This document shows, piece by piece, positions 1 through 9,600 of a stretch of DNA of 51,629 nt. The stretch is from positions 1-51,629 of the forward strand of contig CAMQEO010000001.1 in assembly GCA_946999785.1 (NCBI GenBank), in the 5' to 3' direction. Source of the stretch: an uncultured Atopobium sp. Its GTDB lineage: Bacteria; Actinomycetota; Coriobacteriia; Coriobacteriales; Atopobiaceae. The notes beneath the pieces were generated by a model. That model had not been told where the DNA came from. It made no database searches and saw only the letters and a list, made by a program, of their open reading frames with translations. Made by a program: the position numbers and the translations under genes. Position 1 is the first letter of the stretch. Each line of letters begins with the position of its first letter.

Positions 1-1526
1 CCAATCGCTCCTTCCATTTCGATTTTAATAAGATTATTCATTTCTACTGCATACTCAAGGGGTAATTCTTTAGAAACCGGGCTCGCAAAGCCGTTAACAA
101 CCATGGTGCGTGCTTCGGCTTCGCTACATCCACGACTCATAAGATACAAAATAGTGTCATCTGATATTCTTCCGATGGTTGCTTCGTGTCCCACACTTGC
201 CGTGGCACAGCGAACATTATTAGCAGGAATGGTATCTGAGCGGCTAATATCATCAAGCATAAGCGACTGACAGCTTACCGTTGCCACCGAGTGATGTGCG
301 CTTTTACCAACGATCATAGACGAGCGGAAAGTGTTGATACCGCCGTCTTTAGAAATTGACTTTGTATCAACCGAAGCTTTGCAGCCTTGACCATTCATAA
401 CGATTTTGCAGCCAGTATCTAGGTTTTGCGTTGCTCCTGCAAAGGTAATGCCCGTAAATTCGCAGGTAGAGTGGTTGCCTTGTAAAATGGTACTTGGATA
501 TAAGTACGAAACATGACTACCAAACGAGCCCGAAATCCATTCCATTCGTGAGTTTTCACCCACAAGTGCGCGTTTGGTATTGAGGTTGTACATATTCTTT
601 GACCAGTTTTCAATGGTTGAATAGCGCATACGTGCATTATTGCCCACAAAAAGCTCAACGGCTCCTGCGTGCAGGTTTGCTTCGTAATATTTTGGCGCAG
701 AACACCCTTCAATAAAGTGTAAATCGGCTTCGTCGTCTACGATGATGAGCGTATGTTCAAACTGACCAGCACTTGAAGCATTAAGCCTAAAATAGCTTTG
801 AAGGGGGTAACTAAGCGTTACGCCTTTGGGAACATACACAAACGAGCCACCCGACCAGACAGCATAGTGAAGCGCAGCAAACTTATGATCTTTAAGAGGA
901 ATAAGCTTGGAAAAATACTTTTTGACCATGGGTTCCCAGCGCGGATCGTGAAGTGCGTCCTCAATGGTGGTATATACAACTCCTTGTTTTGCCACATCAT
1001 CGCGCATGTTGTGATACACAATTTCAGAGTCGTACTGCGCACCAACGCCAGCCAAACTTTTACGCTCAGCATCGGGGATTCCTAAGCGTTCAAACGTTTG
1101 TTTAATATCTTTTGGAACGTCATCCCAGCTACGAGCCTGTTTGGTGCGTGGACTTACATAGGTTGAAATATGGTTGAGGTCTAAGCCCGAACAATCTGGA
1201 CCCCAGTTATCTGCCATCTTGAGCTCGTGATAGGTTTCAAGCGCTTCAAGGCGCAACTGTAGCATCCATGCAGGTTCGTCTTTTTTGCGTGAGATTGAGG
1301 TAACAATTTCGGGCGTAAGACCGTCTGCGTAGCGTTCGTAGCCTTCCTCACTCATAACAAAGTCATAGAGTGAGCGGTCGATATCAGAAATATTAGAGCG
1401 GCCTTTTTCGTCGACACCAACATTTGAGTTTGCACCGCGATCTACATAGTCATCACCTGCGGATTTGGTATCAAACACATCGGTTTGACCTTTGTCGGCA
1501 AGCTCTATTAAAGATTGGTCTTTCAC
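1..1526 (-). CDS. sufB: SufB, Fe-S cluster assembly scaffold (3' end cut by window edge)
   Basis: SufB is the scaffold of the cytoplasmic SUF complex (SufBC2D), on which new iron-sulfur clusters are built. The reverse strand reads as 508 codons with no stop before the edge. The last visible residues (LPLEYAVEMNNLIKIEMEGA) match the usual extreme C-terminus of SufB, so only a residue or two and the stop should be missing. The beta-helix core is recognisable, with VWSGGSFVYVPKGV, HFIEGCSAP and the C-terminal SVGHEATIGRISDD stretch. I chose a GTG start at 1526 because it lies one base after the sufC stop, with GAGG about seven bases upstream inside sufC; no ATG fits. This spacing implies translational coupling to sufC. 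It is the second gene of the operon, and sufD/sufS/sufU would be expected beyond the edge. Family assignment is certain; the exact start is likely. Confidence 0.95.
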   Translation of the reverse strand, partial: MKDQSLIELADKGQTDVFDTKSAGDDYVDRGANSNVGVDEKGRSNISDIDRSLYDFVMSEEGYERYADGLTPEIVTSISRKKDEPAWMLQLRLEALETYHELKMADNWGPDCSGLDLNHISTYVSPRTKQARSWDDVPKDIKQTFERLGIPDAERKSLAGVGAQYDSEIVYHNMRDDVAKQGVVYTTIEDALHDPRWEPMVKKYFSKLIPLKDHKFAALHYAVWSGGSFVYVPKGVTLSYPLQSYFRLNASSAGQFEHTLIIVDDEADLHFIEGCSAPKYYEANLHAGAVELFVGNNARMRYSTIENWSKNMYNLNTKRALVGENSRMEWISGSFGSHVSYLYPSTILQGNHSTCEFTGITFAGATQNLDTGCKIVMNGQGCKASVDTKSISKDGGINTFRSSMIVGKSAHHSVATVSCQSLMLDDISRSDTIPANNVRCATASVGHEATIGRISDDTILYLMSRGCSEAEARTMVVNGFASPVSKELPLEYAVEMNNLIKIEMEGAI

Positions 1527-1527
1527 G

Positions 1528-2310
1528 TTAAGCCTCACTTGTTCCGCGCGCATCAAGTTGTTCTTCAAGTTTTTGCTCGTATTCGCTAAATCCGTGTGCG
1601 TCAATATGGTCGATAAGCGAAGCAGGACCTTCTGCCATTAAGTGGCCTTTTACCATAACGTGTGTACGGTCAACGTTTAATCGCTCAAGAATACGCGTGT
1701 TATGCGTGATCATCAACAAAGCGCCATCACACTGTGCGCGATAGGCTTCGATACCTTTTGAAACAATTGCGAGCGCGTCAACGTCTAAGCCTGAATCGGT
1801 TTCGTCAAGGATCGCAAGCTTGGGGCGAAGCAATAGGAGTTGCAGCATTTCAACTTTTTTCTTTTCACCGCCAGAAAAACCAACGTTAAGTTCGCGCGTT
1901 AAAAATGCTTCGTCCATATCAAGCTGTGACGAGATTTCAGAAACACGCTCACGAAACTTGCGCGCTGTTAATTTAAGCTCGGGACGCTTTTGGCAAATGG
2001 TACGTAAAAAGCTATAAAGTGGCACGCCTGGAACTTCAACAGGGGCTTGATAGGAAAGAAAAATGCCAGCTAGAGAGCGCTTGTCTGCGGTGAACTCGGT
2101 AATATCTTGGTCTTCAAAATGAATAGAACCTTCTGTTACGTGATAAACAGGGTCGCCCATAATAACGTGACCAAGTGTTGATTTACCTGCACCGTTAGGA
2201 CCCATCATCACGTGGGTTTCCCCTGGCTTAATGGCGAGATTTATGTTATGCAAAATGGGTTTATCTTCTGTTCCTGCATGCAAATTTGAAACAGTAAGTA
2301 ACTCGGACAT
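1528..2310 (-). CDS. sufC: SufC, ATPase of the SUF Fe-S assembly complex
   Basis: SufC is the ABC-type ATPase that drives SufB/SufD during iron-sulfur cluster assembly in the cytoplasm. The 260-residue protein has Walker A GPNGAGKST (about residues 37-45), a signature region FSGGEKKKVEMLQ and Walker B LAILDETDSGLD, where the DETDSGLD form is typical of SufC rather than of transporters. Length is normal for the family. The ATG start at 2310 is preceded on the minus strand by GAGG five bases upstream. It is the first gene of a minus-strand operon with sufB starting one base after its stop. The roughly 425-base region upstream should hold the operon promoter, but I could not fix a convincing -10/-35 pair. 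Confidence 0.96.
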   Translation of the reverse strand: MSELLTVSNLHAGTEDKPILHNINLAIKPGETHVMMGPNGAGKSTLGHVIMGDPVYHVTEGSIHFEDQDITEFTADKRSLAGIFLSYQAPVEVPGVPLYSFLRTICQKRPELKLTARKFRERVSEISSQLDMDEAFLTRELNVGFSGGEKKKVEMLQLLLLRPKLAILDETDSGLDVDALAIVSKGIEAYRAQCDGALLMITHNTRILERLNVDRTHVMVKGHLMAEGPASLIDHIDAHGFSEYEQKLEEQLDARGTSEA

Positions 2311-2750
2311 GAGCGCCTCTTTCTTATATGCAAACGGCTAAACATCACTTATATGGACAGTACTTGTATGTACATGTTGCGCGAATGTAATTACGCGCGC
2401 ATGGTGCGTAAGCTTTTGCTTAAGCGTGATGTTTATGTGCGTAGTAGGTGACATATAGTTCTTCATCTATCGTACCCTTATCTGTAAGCTTTAATCGTGT
2501 TACATGTGGAGGTTCATTAAAGTTTTATAAGGCAAAGTCTGCAGAAGATGCAGCATTTGCAACAGCTGCGGCGTCTGTAAAAGCTGTAGTGTCTGCAAAA
2601 TGAAGCAACGCTTGCAAAACTGAGTTTGGTGTGCAAAAAATTGTGGCGACATAATTGCTACAGAAAGGGTATCTACACAACGATGGACAAGTAACCCATA
2701 AACAAGCAAACAATAAACAAGCATAGAGATATGAATTGAGGATGAGATAT
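2311..2750. other. Divergent intergenic region between sufC and the ArsC-like gene
   Basis: This is about 440 bases without a convincing gene. It contains small hairpins (GCGCG...CGCGC near 2379-2400, TAAGC...GCTTA near 2407-2420). It also holds a degenerate stretch at about 2530-2605 in which TCTGCA/GCTGCG/TCTGTA-like words recur. In one plus frame the degenerate stretch reads as an Ala/Lys/Ser-rich tail ending in a stop near 2605, which could be a decayed gene end or chance. Suf promoter elements must lie here, but none is clear by eye. Confidence 0.4.
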
Positions 2751-3146
2751 ATGCAAACGCATTCAACCTGTGTAACACTTCTTTGGTATCCAAGGTGTTC
2801 TACCTGCAAAAAAGCAAAGGCATGGCTTGATATGCATAAGGTAGACTACAAACTTCGTGATATTGTTGAGCAAAACCCCACGCCCGAAGAGTTGTCTTTG
2901 TGGTTTGCGTGCAGTTCGTATGATAATCCGCGCCGTTTGTGCAATACCTCGGGTGTTTTATATCGCCAAATGAATCTTAAGTCACAATTAGATGCTGGAA
3001 TGAGCACTCATGAATTATTTGAGCTTATGGGTACCGAGGGAAAACTGGTTAAACGTCCGTTATTAGTTGTTAGGTGCGATGAAAAAATAACGGCTGTTTG
3101 CGCTGGCTTTCGCGAAGAAGAGTGGACGGTTGCGCTTAATTTGTAA
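2751..3146 (+). CDS. ArsC/Spx-family thioredoxin-fold protein
   Basis: This 131-residue protein belongs to the arsenate reductase (ArsC)/Spx/YffB family of small thioredoxin-fold proteins. The N-terminus carries WYPRCSTCKKAKAWL with a CxxC pair at residues 16 and 19, and the middle has the family's NPTPEEL and later KRPLL elements (GKLVKRPLLVV). ArsC-type members reduce arsenate or act as redox switches; Spx binds RNA polymerase. The sequence cannot tell which applies, and no ars genes are nearby. I chose ATG 2751 over the in-frame TTG 2736 and ATG 2742 because GAGG at 2738-2741 then sits nine bases ahead. It stands alone between the divergent suf operon and the repair block. Confidence 0.8.
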   Translation: MQTHSTCVTLLWYPRCSTCKKAKAWLDMHKVDYKLRDIVEQNPTPEELSLWFACSSYDNPRRLCNTSGVLYRQMNLKSQLDAGMSTHELFELMGTEGKLVKRPLLVVRCDEKITAVCAGFREEEWTVALNL

Positions 3147-3413
3147 TGAAGGTTAACGTTGCTAAGACTAACGTTGTGAGCTTATTTTTTATGTGCAACT
3201 TTGAGTTGTGCAATTTTTTACGTGTAGGTTTTTGTCCCACAACTTGCTACCATGAAATTTTTTTGCCCCACGAATTTTTGCCACGCAACTTTTTAATTAG
3301 CTAAATTCAATGCAGTTATAATTCTTGTCCGCCTCATGCGCTATCCTGTTACATGAAGAACAAAAATTCTAACACGGTATTCAAACAGTGCTGTGTATGC
3401 ATGAGGAGAACTT
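3147..3413. other. Intergenic region with GCAACTTTTT-like repeats upstream of addB
   Basis: This is 267 bases without a gene. A tract at about 3190-3295 holds loosely repeated words (GTGCAACTTT, GTGCAATTTTTT, CACGAATTTTTGCC, CACGCAACTTTTT) and is very T-rich on the plus strand. A perfect TATAAT lies at 3317-3322 without a good -35 at standard spacing; it is the best candidate for the addB promoter. GAGGAG just ahead of 3414 is the ribosome-binding site of addB. Confidence 0.4.
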
Positions 3414-6400
3414 ATGTTGCGTCCAACTATCTATAATGCTTTGCAGAAACTTCTGCGCGCACAGCAAGACGTTGTTATTTTTGTGCCTTCTTTTACCATG
3501 CAAACAAAGGTCGAAGGTCTTATAGCTACGTATCAGCAGCTAGCTTTAGGTATACGTATAACGTCACCTCGTGCGTGGGTTGAAGAACGCTGGAGTGTGT
3601 GGGGTAGTAAAGCATATCTTGCTGTGCCTGCGTCTTTGCGCATGTATGCCATACGGTGTTTGCTTACTGGTCAAATTCCTTATGAGCATAATCAAGATTT
3701 TGAGCTTAGTGCCAATAATGGTTTGGTAAGTTTGCTGGCAAAGCTTTTTGAACGGGCATTTGCACAGGTTGTTTCTTGTGACGCAAAAAATCCTGCATAT
3801 ACGCCTGCTCAGCAAGAAATTATTACGCTTGCGCATGCATACCAAGCCTACATCCACGCACAAGGATATATCGAACAAACAGAAATGCTTGAGTATCTAA
3901 GCATGTCTTTTAAGCAGCACCATGTGCAACTGCCTCATATTTTTATGGTAGGTTTTGATACGTCTACACGTTTTGAGCAAGAACTCATTGCGCTTTTGTC
4001 ACCGTGTACTCAGATAGAGTCTTTTACAACCGATGAATTTTTTGACGATGTGAGTGTTTGTGAAGAGTTGGCGTGGGTATCTCAACATATTTTTTCAAAC
4101 GATGAACAAAGCGTTGCCTCAACGGGCGCGCTTGATTTACTTTTGCCAACAGGTCCGCTTGCACGCTCGCCACTTATTGCTGCGCGCGTAGAACAACTTG
4201 CTCAAACGTGCAAAACAGTTGCAATTTCTGCACCTGATGCATTCTACCTTTGGAAAGATTTAGCGCCTCGGTTATGCAAACAAGGAATTGGTGTTAAAGC
4301 CGAGCTTAGTTTTTCGGTGCTTGAAACGCAAACAGGGCGTGCAGTGTTTCAATTTTTACGCAGTGTGGCAACACTTATGCAAGCTGCAAAAACCTGGCCT
4401 GCTCCTACAAAAGAAGAAGAGGGAACATACCTTACTATTCCGCTTGATTCTATGTCGTGGTGGCCTCCAGAAGAGCTTATAGACTTTTTAATGTCAGATT
4501 GTGCGCATATGAGCATGTCAAGCGTGTATCGTCTTGATAGACTTATGCGTTCAAATCGGCTTCTTACACCAAGCGACGTATTAAATTTGCTCCAAAATCC
4601 GCACATGGTTTCTCAAAGTGTGGTAAGTGCTACGCATGAGCTGCTTAAAGGTCATGTTGCAGCTGCGCTTGGAAAACTGGCGCAACCATACCTACAAGAG
4701 TTCGATTCTCATACAACTGATGACTTCTATATTGATGCTATGGGCAATACCTGCACTATTTTTCAGCGCGAGCCTCATCCATTTGAACAAAGTCTTGCAT
4801 ATAGCGTCCTTATGCACCTCAATGCACGTGTTAAGGAACTTAAAGAATTTTATGTATCAAATACAGCAGATTCTTGTATAGAAGACTTTCTTCCAAACTT
4901 TATTGAGGATTTATATCTTATTGCGCGTTCAATGACATGTAGTGTGTATCCGTATATGCGCCCATCAGTTAAGAAGGTGTCGAGCAACCATTCGCATAGC
5001 GATGAAATAGCATCGTGCGATGGCTCACGTACGGATGAAAAAGCAACGTGCGATGGCTCATCTACAAGTGAGCCTTTGTGTTGTGTGTATATTGCGCAGC
5101 CTTCAGCGCTCGCGCTTTGGCTTCCTGCTTCGTTTGACGCTGTGGTGTTAAGTGGGCAAACTTCACAGATGAGTCCGCTTCCTCGCACGCTTGATCCACT
5201 TCAGCAACTTCTTGTTGCATTTGATATCGAAAAACCTGTAACGCCCCTTGCTCGCGCGCGACATGATTTTCGCGCGCTCTTAAGACTTGCCCAACATCAT
5301 GTGGTTTTAGAGCGCACCTTGTTCGATGAATCTTCTCATAAGACCTATCCTTCGGTGATGTATACCGAGCTTTTAGCGTGTTATGGTCTTTCATCTTCTG
5401 AAGATGATGATGTTCTTGCGCATTTTTCACATATGAGTATGAGTGAAACAGGCATTGCCCACATGATTTATTCCGACGCGCGCCCCCAGGTGCTTGCTCA
5501 AGATAATCCTTTATGTGCAGGACAGGTAAACAAAGACTATATTCCGTTGGTATGTGTTTCGCCTATGGGTAGAAAAGCCGAGCTTGCAGACAAACCTTTG
5601 CTTTCTGCGTCACAAATTGAGGCATACCTGCGTTGTCCGTATTTATGGTTTAACGAACGACGCTTAGGGCTAACCACGCCTGATGCTGGATTTTCTCCTA
5701 TGGAAGCAGGAACGTTTGTGCATCGTGTGCTTGAGCTTGTCCATACCAAATTGCTTGATGATGCGCAAAGCAAAAGCATGCATTCAGATGCGCTTTATAC
5801 GATTGGAGCGCGTGCGAACGCGCAGGCACCTGTGCGCGTAAGTAAGACTGCCGATGAGCATGCGCATACGCTGCTTGATAAGTTCTTTGATGAACATCTT
5901 CACCATCAATACCTTAAGCAGAGTCAAAAAAGGTATAAACAACTGCAAATATTTGTACCGCATTGTTTGGAAGACGAAGGTTTGCTTAATCAAATACGCA
6001 AAGATCTGCACTCGTTTCTTGATTACGAATCAGGATTGTTTGAAGGATTTGAGCCGAGATTTTTTGAACTTGGCTTTGGTAAGGGTGAGGCGGCTGTTGA
6101 ATATGCAGGCGTATATGTAAATGGTTCTATTGACCGCGTTGATGTGGACGCGCATGGTAACGCGCTTATTATTGACTATAAGCATAAGTCAACCTATAAG
6201 TTTTTACCGTCCTATGCGCTTTTTACCAGTGCACATCCCTATACAGATGGTACGTATGAACTGGCAGAACATATTCAAACGCTTATCTATGCAAGCGTTT
6301 TACAAAAGCTCTATCCAAATTTGCATGTAGTAGGTGCGCTTTATGTGTCTACTAAAAGAAATCATGCGATCTCGGGTGCAGTGGACGAAAACTTTATCGA

Positions 6401-6656
6401 TCGTGTGTGTGGTTGTAATCGTGTGTCACGCCAGCTCCGTCAAAGCATTGCGGTACCTGCCAATTTTTATAGCGAGTATAGTACACTCACAGGTTTTCAA
6501 GGGGTTTTAGATGCAACCGAACATATGATTGCTCAAAAAATTACAGGCATGATAGGCGGAAACATTGCGCCAGACATCAGTTCGCCCGAGCACATTCAAA
6601 CTTGTCCGTATTGTAAAATTGCTTATCAAAATGGAAGGATTCACCATGAACACTAG
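3414..6656 (+). CDS. addB: AddB-like subunit of ATP-dependent helicase/nuclease
   Basis: This is the probable AddB/RexB-type partner of AddA, which together resect double-strand DNA ends for recombinational repair. The 1080-residue protein has a helicase-like N-terminal half without an obvious Walker A. It has a C-terminal PD-(D/E)XK (Cas4/RecB-type) nuclease: LLSASQIEAYLRCPYLWF (about 729-746), EAGTFVHRVLELVH, and the catalytic IDRVD...LIIDYKHKS around 900-925. In AddB a 4Fe-4S cluster uses one Cys near the CPY motif and three near the C-terminus. Here only C1064 and C1067 (CPYC) are present at the C-terminus and the expected third Cys position is not Cys. A 33-base in-frame duplication (DEIASCDGSRT/DEKATCDGSST) lies at 5001-5065. 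GAGGAG precedes the ATG, and the end overlaps addA by 11 bases. Confidence 0.88.
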   Translation: MLRPTIYNALQKLLRAQQDVVIFVPSFTMQTKVEGLIATYQQLALGIRITSPRAWVEERWSVWGSKAYLAVPASLRMYAIRCLLTGQIPYEHNQDFELSANNGLVSLLAKLFERAFAQVVSCDAKNPAYTPAQQEIITLAHAYQAYIHAQGYIEQTEMLEYLSMSFKQHHVQLPHIFMVGFDTSTRFEQELIALLSPCTQIESFTTDEFFDDVSVCEELAWVSQHIFSNDEQSVASTGALDLLLPTGPLARSPLIAARVEQLAQTCKTVAISAPDAFYLWKDLAPRLCKQGIGVKAELSFSVLETQTGRAVFQFLRSVATLMQAAKTWPAPTKEEEGTYLTIPLDSMSWWPPEELIDFLMSDCAHMSMSSVYRLDRLMRSNRLLTPSDVLNLLQNPHMVSQSVVSATHELLKGHVAAALGKLAQPYLQEFDSHTTDDFYIDAMGNTCTIFQREPHPFEQSLAYSVLMHLNARVKELKEFYVSNTADSCIEDFLPNFIEDLYLIARSMTCSVYPYMRPSVKKVSSNHSHSDEIASCDGSRTDEKATCDGSSTSEPLCCVYIAQPSALALWLPASFDAVVLSGQTSQMSPLPRTLDPLQQLLVAFDIEKPVTPLARARHDFRALLRLAQHHVVLERTLFDESSHKTYPSVMYTELLACYGLSSSEDDDVLAHFSHMSMSETGIAHMIYSDARPQVLAQDNPLCAGQVNKDYIPLVCVSPMGRKAELADKPLLSASQIEAYLRCPYLWFNERRLGLTTPDAGFSPMEAGTFVHRVLELVHTKLLDDAQSKSMHSDALYTIGARANAQAPVRVSKTADEHAHTLLDKFFDEHLHHQYLKQSQKRYKQLQIFVPHCLEDEGLLNQIRKDLHSFLDYESGLFEGFEPRFFELGFGKGEAAVEYAGVYVNGSIDRVDVDAHGNALIIDYKHKSTYKFLPSYALFTSAHPYTDGTYELAEHIQTLIYASVLQKLYPNLHVVGALYVSTKRNHAISGAVDENFIDRVCGCNRVSRQLRQSIAVPANFYSEYSTLTGFQGVLDATEHMIAQKITGMIGGNIAPDISSPEHIQTCPYCKIAYQNGRIHHEH
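5001..5065 (+). repeat. 33-bp in-frame tandem duplication inside addB
   Basis: Two adjacent copies of about 33 bases encode DEIASCDGSRT and DEKATCDGSST, in a hydrophilic linker before the nuclease half. The reading frame is kept. It looks like slipped-strand expansion of a tolerant linker. Confidence 0.8.
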
Positions 6657-9600
6657 CGGAGTCCTCACCGATGAAAAGATATTAGACAGGCTCAACGATC
6701 AACAAAAACAGATCGTCACAACGCTTGCTTCTCCTTTATTTGTAGAGGCAGGCGCTGGATCGGGTAAAACCTTTACGCTTACCAAACGCGTATTGTGGGC
6801 ACTTACCAAGGGTTCAGGTTCAAACGGTACTGCATTCTTAGATGATGTATCGCAAGTATTAATTATTACTTTTACCCATGCAGCCGCTCACGAAATAAAA
6901 GAGCGCATTCGTTCTAGTTTACGCGAAGCTCATATGGTTCAACAGGCGCTTGAGGTAGATAATGCATGGATTAGCACGATTCACGGCATGTGTTCTCGGA
7001 TACTTAAAACATACGCGCTTGACCTTGGCATAGATCCGCAATTTAGCATTGCGTCTGAAAACGATACCGTAAAGCTCATGCGCCGTGCCGTTCAAGATGT
7101 TTTAAGTGATTATTATCATAAGCGTTTTGAGATCTCGGGTATGCGTTTATTGCTTGGGGCATATGAAATGGGAAGCATGGGCGATGTTTCCACAGGCTTT
7201 TTACCAACAGGGCTCTGCGATGTAATCTATACAATTTCTCGTCAAGCAAAAATATACGCCAATGGATATGACGCGTTTACCAAGGTAGAGGACACAACGC
7301 TTGAGTCACGAATAGATGACATCATAAGCGGTCTTACTACACTATGCAACGTTTGCGATATAACCGAAAAAGCCAAGGAAAAGCTTGCGCCTTGTATAGA
7401 ATTTTGCTCGCGCGTGCAAAGCTGTTTGCAAAATCTTAATCACACACTTGAATTTGCCACATCTGACGACGAAGTTATTGCCTCAAGTAATGATATGTGC
7501 ACATGTTTACAGGAGCTTCGCACAAAGCTCCCCACATCCGTTGGTAAGGCACATGCCCAAGAGCTTAAAACCCTTAAAGAAGATCTTGCATGCGCACATG
7601 ATACCATACGGTTTATGGTGCTTAATCGCGCGTTTGATTTGTGCGTGGACATAGCTCGCAGTGTTGATGAGCGATATATGCAGCTTAAGCGTGAATGTTC
7701 TATGCTCGATAATGACGACTTAATACACGAAACTCTGCGCGTTATTAAACATAATTCTTACGTTGCAGAGCAGCTCGCGAATCGCTTTAAGTTGGTTATG
7801 GTTGATGAGTTTCAAGATACCGATACAGCGCAATTGGAGCTTATTTCTTTGCTGTCAGGAAAAAACGCTGAGCACCTTACCACGGTGGGCGATGCACAGC
7901 AGTCCATTTATGCATTTCGTGGTGCTGACGTTTCGGTATTTAGAAAACGCGAAGCCACATGTACATGCGCACTTAAACTTTGTGTTAACTATCGAAGCCA
8001 TAAAGATATTTTGTCCTTTGTTGATAAAGTATGTGATGCAGGAACTCCCAGCAATCCAAAACAAGGTCTTGTTCAGCACTTTATGCACTTGGATGACAAT
8101 CCTACACGTGACGCGCACGCCTATAAAGCTCATGATCTTCCTCGTTTAGATGTAGAAATGGTAAAAGCGCCTTTCAAACGCGATGTTTGCGCACGTAAGG
8201 TGTTGGCTGCTGCGCTTGCGCAGCGTATGTATGCGTATGTAAAGCATGGTCAAAAGCCTTCTGATATGGCACTTTTAGTGCGTTCTGCAACAAATGTTGA
8301 TGTATATTTAGACGCCATTCGCGCACGTGGTCTTAATTGTGTGGTAAGTGGAGGCTCTACCTTTACATCTGCTCCCGAAGTGCAGGTTATGGCTCAGCTG
8401 TTGCATGTTTTAGCCAATCCGTGCGATACGCAAAATGGTCTTTTTGGTTTGTTGATTTCACCGCTATTTGCTCTCGACGAACAAGACCTTTTACTCCTTG
8501 CGTCTATGAATCAGCCGACAAGTGATTTACCTGCAAAACGTCCGATTGATCGTGGACTGGAGCATATGACATTTTACAAGGATATGCCTTGTTCTCTGCG
8601 TTTGCAGCGTGCTCACGATATTCTTATGCGCGCGCGTAATGAGCTTCCGTATAAAAGTGTTGCCGATGTATGTTTAGATGTTGTTAAACAGTCGGGCTGG
8701 TTGTTGCGGCTCGAAAAAGCAGGTACGGCAACCATTCCTGTACGTGCAAATATTATGGCTGCACTTAGATATATAGATGAACTTACCAAAGATTTGGGTT
8801 TAGGACCAGCGCGTGCTGCTCAAGAGTTTGACATTTGGCTTTCTCGCTCAAAGATCGCGCCGGCGTCGCTTGCAGGCGATAATCAGGACTCAATTCAGGT
8901 TATGACAGTTCATGCTTCAAAAGGCTTGGAATTTCCGCTTGTCTTTTTAAGCGAATGGTATACCGAAGTGCCTGCCGCTCCTCGCGTGATGTGTGTTCCT
9001 GTACCTAAGAGCTCAACAAAGCAGCCAGAATCTACAACAAAGCAACCACCGCACAGCGACGCACATTCCTCGTCTTTAGACGCGCAAGAGACCGCGGCAA
9101 AGGTAGCTTGTATGCTGGTTCCGCCGTCACGAGACTTAATGCAGCATCAAAAATTTGATGAGGGAGTCGTAGAAGAACACGCGCCTGTGTGTTATAGCGA
9201 GTGGTTTGAGTATGGAAAACGTTTGGCTTCGCTTCGTGATCGCGAAGAAAGCGCGCGTATTCTCTATGTAGGCTTAACGCGCGCACGCGAAGCATTGATT
9301 GTTGGTTTGCCTCTTGTTTCGGTTAAAGATGGCTATCGTGATACGCTTGCATTGCGCGTAGCTCAGGCTTTGGATATAACGGATGAACAAGCAGGACTTC
9401 ACCATAAGGCATACGGTGGTTCTCAAGATGCTTCTGTTCGTGTGTTTGAGCTGCAACCTGATGATTCAGATACGCTTGTTATTAGAGGAAATCATGCACT
9501 TGAAGAGCTTGAAGGCTACAAGATTCCTCTTAAGCGTGAGCTTGTGTATAGCCTTAGCTTGCCGGTATCAGAAGCGTTTTCAACGAAGCACGATAAAAAG

